Assembly (NCBI RefSeq): GCF_002284535.1
Contig: NZ_NPKH01000033.1
Span: 1 to 64,000, forward strand
Length of the DNA stretch: 64,000 nucleotides
Direction of reading: 5' to 3'
Source: Mesorhizobium wenxiniae
GTDB taxonomy: Bacteria > Pseudomonadota > Alphaproteobacteria > Rhizobiales > Rhizobiaceae
Part shown: in pieces, positions 6,274 through 13,691 of the stretch
Position numbering within the stretch: position 1 is the first letter of the stretch
How the letters are laid out: every line of letters starts with the position of its first letter
The notes under the pieces: model-generated
Told to the model about the DNA's origin: nothing
What the model saw: only the letters and a program-made list of their open reading frames with translations
Databases searched by the model: none
Translations under genes and position numbers: made by a program

Positions 6274-9200
6274 TGACCGCAACCAACAACGCCGCCAGCG
6301 ATACAGGCTTCACCGCTCTGTTCATCCGCAGGCCGGTGATGGCCTTGGTCTTGAACACGCTGATCGCGGTCGCCGGCCTTGCTGCCTTCTACGGTGTCGA
6401 AGTCCGCGAACTGCCGGATGTCGATCGCGCCGTTGTCACCGTTAACACGACCTTTGAAGGCGCTGCGGCCGAGACCGTCGACCGCGAATTGACCGACGTG
6501 ATTGAGGGCGCGGTCGCCCGCGTCTCCGGTGTGAAGACGATCTCGTCCACCTCGTCCTTCGGCACGAGTCGCGTCACCATCGAATTCAACGACGGCGTCG
6601 ACCTCGACGTCGCCGCCTCCGATGTGCGCGATGGCGTTGGCCGCGTCGTCGACCAGATGCCGGACACGGCGGATGCGCCGCGCATCGTCAAGGCCGACGC
6701 CAATTCCGAGCCGGTGATGCGGCTGGCTGTCACCTCCGATACCATGTCGGTGCAGGACATGACGGTGCTGGTCCAGGACCAGATCGAGGACGAGCTTGCC
6801 GCCGTGCCCGGCGTTGCCGACGTCCAGGTCTATGGCGACCGCGACAAGATCTTCCGTATCGATGTCGACCAGAACAAACTTGCCAGCCTGGGCTTCACCG
6901 TCGCCGACCTGAGGACAGCGCTGGCTTCGGTCGCTTTCGATTCGCCGGCCGGCTCGATCACCACGACCAACCAGGACCTGATCGTGCGTCCGACGGCGGA
7001 CGTGACCACGCCGGAGGAGTTCGAAAACATCATCATCGGCGGCACGACCCGCATCCGCGACGTCGCCACCGTCACACTCGGCCCCGATATCGGCCAGACC
7101 ACGTTGCGTTCGAACGGCAAGACCGGCATCGGTCTCGGCATCATCCGCCAGGCGGAATCGAACACGCTGGATATTTCGACCGGCGTCAGGGCCGCGGTCG
7201 CCGCGCTGCAGGCCGATCTGCCTCAGGGCATGTCGATCAAGGTCACCAGCGACGATGCGGTCTTCGTCAACGGCGCGGTGCATGAGGTCGAGATCGCACT
7301 CGGCCTGTCCGTCTCCATCGTGCTGATCGTCATCTACGTGTTTCTCCTCGACTGGCGCGCGACGCTCATTCCGGGGCTTGCGATGCCGGTCGCCATGATC
7401 GGGACGATCGCCGCCATCTATCTCGCCGGCTTCTCGGTCAACATATTGACGCTGCTCGCCCTGGTGCTGGCGACGGGCCTGGTCGTCGACGACGCCATCG
7501 TCGTTCTGGAAAACATCGTGCGACGACGCAACGAAGGCATGGGGCCACGCGCCGCAGCCGTGCTTGGTGCCCAGGAAGTGTTCTTCGCCGTCATCGCCAC
7601 GACGTTGACGCTGGTCGCAGTCTTCGTGCCGATTTCCTTCCTGCCCGGCCAGACCGGCGGCCTGTTCCGCGAATTCGGCTTCGTTCTCGCCATATCGGTG
7701 CTTCTGTCCGCCGTCGTGGCGCTGACGCTTTGTCCGATGCTTGCCTCACGCATGCTGTCGGCCGCGCCGCTTCACCACGAAGGCGGCAGCGGCATCGGCG
7801 CCCGCATCGGCGGTGCGCTGAACACGCTCTACCGGCGATGCCTGCGCACCTGCCTCGACGCGCCGTGGATCGTACTCCTGGTCGCGCTGCTGTTTGCAGC
7901 CACCGCCTTCACGCTGTTCGGCACGATTCGCCAGGAACTGACGCCGACCGAGGATCGTGCCGTCGTGCTTATGCGCGTCGACGCGCCGCAAGGCGTCAGC
8001 CTCGATTACACGACCGAGCAGATGCAGAAGATCGAAAAACTGATCCAGCCGCTGCGCGATTCCGGCGAAATCCGCAATACGTTCGAGAGCGCCGGCCGGA
8101 ACGGCGCCTACAATGCCGGCTTCATGGTGATGACGCTGGCGCCGTGGGACGAGCGCGACCGCAGCCAGCAGCAGATCATGGCCGACATCAGCCGGCTCAC
8201 CCGGCAGGTGCCGAGCGTGCGCGTCTTTCCGATGCAGCCCAACAGCCTCGGCATTCGCGGCGCCGGCAGCGGCCTGCAGTTCGCGCTGGTTGGCAACAAT
8301 CGCGCAGCGCTCAGCGACGCTGCGGTGAAGATCATCGCCGAGATGCGGAAGGATGCCCGCTTCCAGTCGCCCCGGCTCTCCGTCGACCCGACGCAACCCC
8401 AGCTTTCGGTGGCCATCGACCGCGAGCGCGCTTCCGACCTCGGCATCGACATCACCGGGCTTGCCGATACTTTCCAGGCCATGCTCGACGGCAATGATGT
8501 CGTCGACGTCTACATCGCCGACCGCAGCTACGGGGTGAAGCTCGTCTCGACGACCAACCCAATCAACGATCCGACCGACCTGGAGAACATCTTCCTGAAG
8601 ACGGCCGACGGCCGCTTCGTGCCGATGTCGACCATTGCCACCTTGACCGAGCGCGCCGTGCCGCCCTCGCTGACCCGCGAGCAGCAGCAGCCGTCGGTGG
8701 CTATCACCTCCAATCTCAGCGGCGATTTCGCGCTCGGCCAGGCGCTCACCCGCGCCGAGGCAATCGCCACGCCGCTCCTGCCGCCGGGCAGCCGCATCGT
8801 CCCCTTGGCCGAGGCGGCGACGCTTGGCGAGACCAACAGCGCCATGATCACCATCTTCGGCTTCTCGCTGGTCATCATCCTTTTGGTGCTCGCCGCTCAG
8901 TTCGAGAGCTTCGTCAGTGCGGTCATCATCATGGCGACGGTGCCGCTCGGTCTTGCCTGCGCGATCTTTGCCCTTTTGCTCAGCGGCACCAGCCTCAACG
9001 CTTACAGCCAGATCGGCCTGGTGCTGCTGGTCGGCGTCATGGCCAAGAACGGCATCCTGATCGTCGAGTTCGCCAATCAGTTGCGCGACCGCGGGCTCGG
9101 CGTCCGCGAGGCGATCGAGCAGGCCTCGACCATCCGGCTGCGGCCGGTGATGATGACGATGATCTGCACCGTGCTCGGCGGCGTGCCGCTGGTGCTGGCG

Positions 9201-9404
9201 AGCGGCGCCGGCGCCGAGGCGCGCATCGCGCTCGGCTGGGTGATCGTCGGCGGGCTGGGTCTGGCCACCGTCTCGACGCTATTCCTGACCCCGGTCGCCT
9301 ATCTCCTGCTCGGCCGCTTCGTGACGCCGAAGGTGGAAGAGGCATCGCGGCTGAAGCGCGAGCTCGAGGAAGCCGCCTACACCAATGTCGAGCCTGCTGA
9401 GTAG
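6273..9404 (+). CDS. RND efflux transporter, inner-membrane pump
   Basis: Product of 1043 residues with the classic resistance-nodulation-division layout: TM1, a large periplasmic loop, TM2-6, a second loop and TM8-12. The TM4 region reads GLVVDDAIVVLENI, carrying the adjacent acidic pair needed for proton coupling. The C-terminal half has the matching GVMAKNGILIVEFANQ. It is an AcrB/MdtBC-like multidrug-type exporter using the proton motive force; the substrate is not predictable. The start overlaps the stop of the adaptor gene (ATGA). Confidence 0.95.
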   Translation: MTATNNAASDTGFTALFIRRPVMALVLNTLIAVAGLAAFYGVEVRELPDVDRAVVTVNTTFEGAAAETVDRELTDVIEGAVARVSGVKTISSTSSFGTSRVTIEFNDGVDLDVAASDVRDGVGRVVDQMPDTADAPRIVKADANSEPVMRLAVTSDTMSVQDMTVLVQDQIEDELAAVPGVADVQVYGDRDKIFRIDVDQNKLASLGFTVADLRTALASVAFDSPAGSITTTNQDLIVRPTADVTTPEEFENIIIGGTTRIRDVATVTLGPDIGQTTLRSNGKTGIGLGIIRQAESNTLDISTGVRAAVAALQADLPQGMSIKVTSDDAVFVNGAVHEVEIALGLSVSIVLIVIYVFLLDWRATLIPGLAMPVAMIGTIAAIYLAGFSVNILTLLALVLATGLVVDDAIVVLENIVRRRNEGMGPRAAAVLGAQEVFFAVIATTLTLVAVFVPISFLPGQTGGLFREFGFVLAISVLLSAVVALTLCPMLASRMLSAAPLHHEGGSGIGARIGGALNTLYRRCLRTCLDAPWIVLLVALLFAATAFTLFGTIRQELTPTEDRAVVLMRVDAPQGVSLDYTTEQMQKIEKLIQPLRDSGEIRNTFESAGRNGAYNAGFMVMTLAPWDERDRSQQQIMADISRLTRQVPSVRVFPMQPNSLGIRGAGSGLQFALVGNNRAALSDAAVKIIAEMRKDARFQSPRLSVDPTQPQLSVAIDRERASDLGIDITGLADTFQAMLDGNDVVDVYIADRSYGVKLVSTTNPINDPTDLENIFLKTADGRFVPMSTIATLTERAVPPSLTREQQQPSVAITSNLSGDFALGQALTRAEAIATPLLPPGSRIVPLAEAATLGETNSAMITIFGFSLVIILLVLAAQFESFVSAVIIMATVPLGLACAIFALLLSGTSLNAYSQIGLVLLVGVMAKNGILIVEFANQLRDRGLGVREAIEQASTIRLRPVMMTMICTVLGGVPLVLASGAGAEARIALGWVIVGGLGLATVSTLFLTPVAYLLLGRFVTPKVEEASRLKRELEEAAYTNVEPAE

Positions 9405-9413
9405 GCCCTTCCG

Positions 9414-9911
9414 TTAATTGCCTATGAAATCCAGCCGTCGAAAATATGGATTTCTCGGATCAAAGGGATACTTTGGTTCACCCTTGCCAGTTGAAATGGC
9501 ACCCGCGATCAGCACCCCCTTCGGTCCAAATTGATAGTCGATGCCGGCGCAAAGGTGGGCGAGATCCTGGTAGTTAAAACTACGCAGCGCACTACCACCT
9601 TCGAATGCGGCTGCTTTGAGTTGCTCAGGCGTGAGCGGCTCAATCATCCTATCGCGATAGGCTTTGACCTTGGCCTTATTGAGCTTGGACCACTCGCATT
9701 CGGCGCCGATAACTCGCGCCAGCATGATATTTCTAACTGCGGTCGCGGCTGGATCATCCAAAGGGATCGAATATTTCTCAAGAAAATAATTCGTACTCGG
9801 GTCGTTGGTCATCGACTTGCGCCAAAAGGGCGGGAACTTGTCCGCGGCCTCGGCGAAAATTGTACTTGCCATCGACACAAGGACAACCCCGACAAACCGC
9901 TGTAACCACAT
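9414..9911 (-). CDS. Hypothetical exported protein
   Basis: Product of 165 residues with an N-terminal signal peptide (MWLQRFVGVVLVSMASTIFA, cut before about residue 23). The mature part contains two cysteines (ECEW, LCAG) that could form a disulfide and a motif LAHLCAGIDYQFGPKG. I do not recognise the family. It faces the end of the RND pump gene with 9 bases between and is probably expressed alone. The 206 bases upstream hold no other gene. Confidence 0.7.
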   Translation of the reverse strand: MWLQRFVGVVLVSMASTIFAEAADKFPPFWRKSMTNDPSTNYFLEKYSIPLDDPAATAVRNIMLARVIGAECEWSKLNKAKVKAYRDRMIEPLTPEQLKAAAFEGGSALRSFNYQDLAHLCAGIDYQFGPKGVLIAGAISTGKGEPKYPFDPRNPYFRRLDFIGN

Positions 9912-10117
9912 GGACGTACCTCGAGCTATTCTGTTTCAGGACCGTGCCATTCGGCTTGGCCAGTTCGTAGGCACGCGCCCTATCGCGTCGGCCAGCGGGC
10001 ACGACCGCTGTCACGTGGGTCCGGCACTTTACCCGTGGAGAGGATGATCGTACTTCGGTAAGCCTTGTCAACGCGAGCCTTTTGCTGGGCGAGGCAAGGG
10101 CGCGCGGAGGAATTGCG

Positions 10118-10933
10118 ATGAGCTATCTGGATGAGCTGTTTTCGGTGGCCGGCAAGACCGCGCTGGTGACTGGGGCTGCGACCGGCATCGGGCGCATGGC
10201 GGCGACCGCTTTGGTCAGGGCCGGTGCTACCGTGATGATCGCCTCGCGCAAGGGCGAGGATTGCATCAGGGTTGCCGGCGAACTGAACGGCCTCGGCGGC
10301 TCCGGCCGAGCCGAGGGCTTTGCCGGCGATGTCTCCAGCGAGGTTGGCATCGCGGCGATGGTTGCCCAGGTCAAGGCACGGACCGAACGGCTGAATATCC
10401 TGGTCAACAATGCCGGCGTTTCCTGGGGCGCGCCGCTGGAAAGCTTCCCCTACCATGCCTGGGCCAAGGTGTTCGGTGTCAATGTCACTGGCGTCTTCCA
10501 TCTGACGCGCGAGCTCCTGCCGCTGCTCGACGCCGCCGCCAGCGATGCCGATCCGGCCCGGGTGATCAATCTGGGTTCGGTGATGGGTACGCAGCCGCTG
10601 GCGGACGACGCCTATTCATACTCTGCCTCGAAAGCCGCGGTTCACCACCTGACACGCACCTTAGCGATCGAGTTCGCCGCCCGCCACATCACCGTTAACG
10701 CTTTCGCCCCCGGCCCCTTCCAGAGCCGGATGACCGCCTTTGCCACCGCGACCGAGGACCAGGCCAAGCATGTCGGCGGCCATGTTCCGATCGGCCGTAT
10801 CGGCGCGCCGGATGACATTGCCGGCGCAACGCTCTATTTGTGCAGCCGAGCCGGCAGCTATGTCACCGGCGCCATCCTGCCGATCGATGGCGGGCAGTCG
10901 GTGCAGCATGGGCTGACACTGTTCAAGGAATGA
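10118..10933 (+). CDS. Short-chain dehydrogenase/reductase
   Basis: Classical SDR of 271 residues: cofactor motif TGAATGIG at about residues 18-25, NNAG, catalytic Ser in NLGSVMG and the Tyr-x3-Lys motif in YSASK. It probably reduces or oxidises an acyl or hydroxyl compound with NAD(P)H. The strong GGAGG at 10106-10110 fixes ATG 10118. Its stop overlaps the start of a MaoC-type hydratase gene (ATGA), so the two enzymes probably act on successive intermediates of an acyl-CoA or related pathway. Confidence 0.92.
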   Translation: MSYLDELFSVAGKTALVTGAATGIGRMAATALVRAGATVMIASRKGEDCIRVAGELNGLGGSGRAEGFAGDVSSEVGIAAMVAQVKARTERLNILVNNAGVSWGAPLESFPYHAWAKVFGVNVTGVFHLTRELLPLLDAAASDADPARVINLGSVMGTQPLADDAYSYSASKAAVHHLTRTLAIEFAARHITVNAFAPGPFQSRMTAFATATEDQAKHVGGHVPIGRIGAPDDIAGATLYLCSRAGSYVTGAILPIDGGQSVQHGLTLFKE

Positions 10934-11454
10934 AGCCGCTCGCGTACCGGACGGTTGAAATGGAGGACATCAGCGTGGAACCGATCAGTCTCGATGTGCT
11001 TCTGGCCAGCGTGGGCAAGGAAGTCGGCGTGTCGCCGTGGCGGGTCGTTTCGCAACGCATGATCGACCAGTTCGCCGATGCCACGGACGACCACCAGTTC
11101 ATCCATTGCGATCCGGAGCGCGCCAAGCGCGAGACGCCGTTCGGCGGCACCATCGCGCATGGCTTCCTGTCGCTTTCGCTTTTGTCGGCGATGACCTTCG
11201 AGACCATGCCGCCGCTCGAAAACAGCAAGATGGGCGTCAACCATGGCTTCGATTCGCTGCGCTTCCTGGCGCCTGTGAAGACCGGCGCGCGCATCCGCAC
11301 CCGTTTCGTGCTGGCCGACGTCAAGGTCAGGCCGTCGGGCTGGGTGCAGACGGCGCATGATGTGACCATCGAGATCGAGGGTTCGAAAAAACCGGCATTG
11401 ACCGCGCGCTGGCTGACGCTGACATTGATCGAGCGCCAGCCGGAAGCGGCCTGA
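10930..11454 (+). CDS. MaoC-like (R)-specific enoyl hydratase
   Basis: Product of 174 residues with a single hot-dog fold. The family signature is clear: the stretch around FADATDDHQFIHCDPERA, with catalytic Asp and His, then FGGTIAHGFLSLSLL. It hydrates trans-2-enoyl-CoA or an analogue. ATG 10930 overlaps the stop of the SDR gene; ATG 10960 is an alternative that removes ten residues. The pairing with an SDR suggests a fatty-acid or polyhydroxyalkanoate-type supply reaction, which is inference. Confidence 0.9.
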   Translation: MKPLAYRTVEMEDISVEPISLDVLLASVGKEVGVSPWRVVSQRMIDQFADATDDHQFIHCDPERAKRETPFGGTIAHGFLSLSLLSAMTFETMPPLENSKMGVNHGFDSLRFLAPVKTGARIRTRFVLADVKVRPSGWVQTAHDVTIEIEGSKKPALTARWLTLTLIERQPEAA

Positions 11455-11635
11455 ACGGCTCAACGAGCCTCGGCGGAGATGATCTTCATGTGCCGGCCGA
11501 CCTAGGGGTATCGCCGATCGAAGCGCCGCGACGCCGATTTTGCCAATGCTTGATTTGACAACGCCTTGTCCGTTTCCGTACAGCGTATATAAATTAGCCG
11601 GCCACTAACAGCCGCTAACAGAAGGCAGGCGAAAA

Positions 11636-12280
11636 TTGCCGCTCAGCGTCCAGACACGCCGCGAGAAACAAAAGGCCGAACTGCGCTCCGAACTTGTCGA
11701 TGCAGCGCACAAGCTCGTGCAGGAGGAAGGCTATGAAGGCCTCACCATCCGCAAGCTGGCCAAGCGCGTCGGCTATGCGCCAATGTCGGTCTATTCCTAT
11801 TTCGCCGACAAGCAGGACATCTTGTTCGCGCTGGCCGAGGATGCGTTCGAGACCCTGGCAAAGCGTATCGAGGATCACCCGGCCGACGATCCGATCGAGG
11901 CGCTGCAAGTGGTGATGACCGAATACGCGGCCTTCGGCCTTGGCAACCCCAACGAGTATCGCACGATATTCATGACTGAAAAGGTCAAGCCGCCGGAAGG
12001 CAGGACCTTCGCCGAAATGCAAGAGGGCAACCCGTTGATGAAAGTGCTGATCAATAGGGTCGAGGCCTGCGTTGCCGCCGGCAAGCTGAAGGGCGACCCG
12101 CGCGCCATTGCCACCATGCTGTGGGCGGTTGGCCACGGCACGATCTCGCTGCTGATTACCTTTCCTTTCTATCCGTTCGGCGACCAGCAGGCGTTCGTGA
12201 AACGGATGTGCGACTTCACGCTATCCGCGCTGGCCACCAAGGACGTGCCCCCGCTGACCGAGACGCCGGCCAACTGCTGA
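11636..12280 (+). CDS. TetR-family transcriptional regulator
   Basis: Product of 214 residues. The helix-turn-helix is at about residues 34-60 (LTIRKLAKRVGYAPMSVYSYFADKQDI), followed by an all-helical ligand domain. The likely start is TTG 11636 behind AGGCAGG. Upstream, a promoter-like TTGTCC-N16-TATAAA and a partly symmetric CGTACA...TATATA lie at 11570-11592. That motif resembles the operators at 12400-12471, so this regulator is a candidate to bind both. Its neighbours on the left are the SDR/MaoC pair. Confidence 0.9.
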   Translation: MPLSVQTRREKQKAELRSELVDAAHKLVQEEGYEGLTIRKLAKRVGYAPMSVYSYFADKQDILFALAEDAFETLAKRIEDHPADDPIEALQVVMTEYAAFGLGNPNEYRTIFMTEKVKPPEGRTFAEMQEGNPLMKVLINRVEACVAAGKLKGDPRAIATMLWAVGHGTISLLITFPFYPFGDQQAFVKRMCDFTLSALATKDVPPLTETPANC

Positions 12281-12399
12281 AGGGTTCCTTCGGTTTCGGA
12301 CAGCTTAAGATCTTGTGCGGCACGGGTGAACGGCACCGCGTGTGCAACTCGTCGCGTGCTGGCGCGGCGCGATTCCCAACATCCACATAAAACTTTTTT

Positions 12400-12471
12400 C
12401 GTACATGTACGACTTCTGACTTGAACCCCGCGACAGTCGGGCGTATATGTACGCTATATCGTACATGTACG
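12400..12471. promoter_or_regulatory. Three CGTACATGTACG-type palindromic operators
   Basis: Perfect 12-base palindromes CGTACATGTACG lie at 12400-12411 and 12460-12471, with a one-base variant CGTATATGTACG at 12442-12453. They sit just before the small secreted protein gene starting at 12505. The outer sites are 60 bases apart and the inner one is 18 bases from the right-hand site. The layout suggests a dimeric repressor or activator acting on that gene's promoter. Confidence 0.7.
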
Positions 12472-12504
12472 GAAAAGATTCAGCGGTTGAACCGGAGACA
12501 GACA

Positions 12505-12744
12505 ATGAAAAAGACGATCTTCGCCCTCGTGGCCGTCCTGGCATTCTCGAGCGCTGCCTTCGCCGGCCAGAGCCAGCCCGGCAAGCCGGCCGCAGCCTGC
12601 GCCGACACCAACGTCAAGCTCGATTGCGGCGCGACCGGATCGGTCGAAGAGACAGGCCCGGCGACCCACAAGGGCTCGACTGAAAACAAGGATCCGCGGC
12701 TCGGCATCGACATCGATCCGTGGATCGTGCCCAGCACGTTCTGA
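12505..12744 (+). CDS. Small secreted protein, 79 aa
   Basis: Signal peptide MKKTIFALVAVLAFSSAAFA is followed by a mature part of about 59 residues with two cysteines (ACAD, DCGA) and a proline-rich end (DPWIVPSTF). No membrane segment follows. GGAGA upstream supports ATG 12505. The function is unknown. The unusual feature is the triple palindromic operator directly upstream, which points to tight control. Confidence 0.75.
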   Translation: MKKTIFALVAVLAFSSAAFAGQSQPGKPAAACADTNVKLDCGATGSVEETGPATHKGSTENKDPRLGIDIDPWIVPSTF

Positions 12745-12824
12745 GGTTCGAAAACAAATGGGTGGTAGGAAATCCTGACCGCCCGCTTTGGTGGCCGTTT
12801 CAGCCAGACTCCGCCGGACGGAAG

Positions 12825-13061
12825 TTATTTCCTGCGCTTCTTCATTCCGGCCACGATCTTGGCCTTGCCGGGCCTTGCGGGAGCGCCGGAAATCGAAGTC
12901 CCGGTGATCGACACCGGATCGCTGGCCGGAAACGTATCCTCGAGGCCTTCCTCGAGTTCCTCTTCAATATTTGAGCCTTCATGCGGCTCGTGTTCGAGAG
13001 AGCGAACGGCCGACGTCTTCTGGACTGGTGGATTCGGCGCTGATTTCGACGGCATCGACAT
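12825..13061 (-). CDS. Conserved hypothetical protein with TFPASDP motif
   Basis: Product of 78 residues with no signal peptide or membrane segment. It is acidic in the middle (EEELEEGLEDTFPASDPVSIT) and lysine-rich at the end (MKKRRK). The segment EDTFPASDPVS is, from memory, a widespread motif of short alphaproteobacterial proteins of unknown function. It lies convergent with the small secreted protein gene and just downstream of soxG on the same strand. Confidence 0.75.
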   Translation of the reverse strand: MSMPSKSAPNPPVQKTSAVRSLEHEPHEGSNIEEELEEGLEDTFPASDPVSITGTSISGAPARPGKAKIVAGMKKRRK

Positions 13062-13109
13062 CTCCCTCGACTTGCTCCGGCTCCGGCAAACGGTCGGTCG
13101 CAGCGAACG

Positions 13110-13691
13110 TTATGCCGCTGCGTCGCGGGCCGCCTCCGACAGGAAAGTAAAGACATAATCGGAAAAGGAACGCCAGCATTCAACGCGGAACGCGTCGGAC
13201 GCGGTGCGCAACAGCACGATTTCGACCTTACCGAGAATGGTGCGCGACGCCGCGCCTACCGGAAAGGCGTCGAGCGACAAATCCTGCGGACAGCCTGAAT
13301 TGATCGTCGCCGCCGCTGCCGGGCCGGTGACCGATATGGCAACGTTGCGATGCGAGATGACGACCGCCGAATGCAGTACTGTCACCTCGGCGCAGTCGGC
13401 GAGCGGGACTTTTCCCACCTCATCGATGACCAGCCATTCGTCCGGCCCAAGCCACAAGGCCGTGCGCCCGGCCTTTGCCGCCGAGGTTTTGGGTTTTTGC
13501 GGCAGGGTTACGCCGAGCGCCTTCGAAAGCGCCGCGACCGAGGCGTCCGGCGCACGCAGCGAAATGCGCTCTGCCGGTGGCAACACGGCAAGCGTGACGC
13601 CGGTTGCGGAAAGCTCCTGACCGGCGAGAGCCGGGCGGCGTTCGACTGACGGCGCAGCGGCGGCAGATTTCTTCGCAGCAGCCTTAGCCAT
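13110..13691 (-). CDS. soxG: Sarcosine oxidase gamma subunit
   Basis: Smallest-but-one subunit (193 residues) of heterotetrameric sarcosine oxidase, which demethylates sarcosine to glycine and passes the one-carbon unit to tetrahydrofolate. An Ala/Lys-rich N-terminus (MAKAAAKKSAAAA) precedes the conserved body with ALWLGPDEWLV and the C-terminal FRVECWRSFSDYVFTFL region. ATG 13691 overlaps the end of soxA by 8 bases. It is the last gene of soxBDAG. Confidence 0.93.
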   Translation of the reverse strand: MAKAAAKKSAAAAPSVERRPALAGQELSATGVTLAVLPPAERISLRAPDASVAALSKALGVTLPQKPKTSAAKAGRTALWLGPDEWLVIDEVGKVPLADCAEVTVLHSAVVISHRNVAISVTGPAAAATINSGCPQDLSLDAFPVGAASRTILGKVEIVLLRTASDAFRVECWRSFSDYVFTFLSEAARDAAA

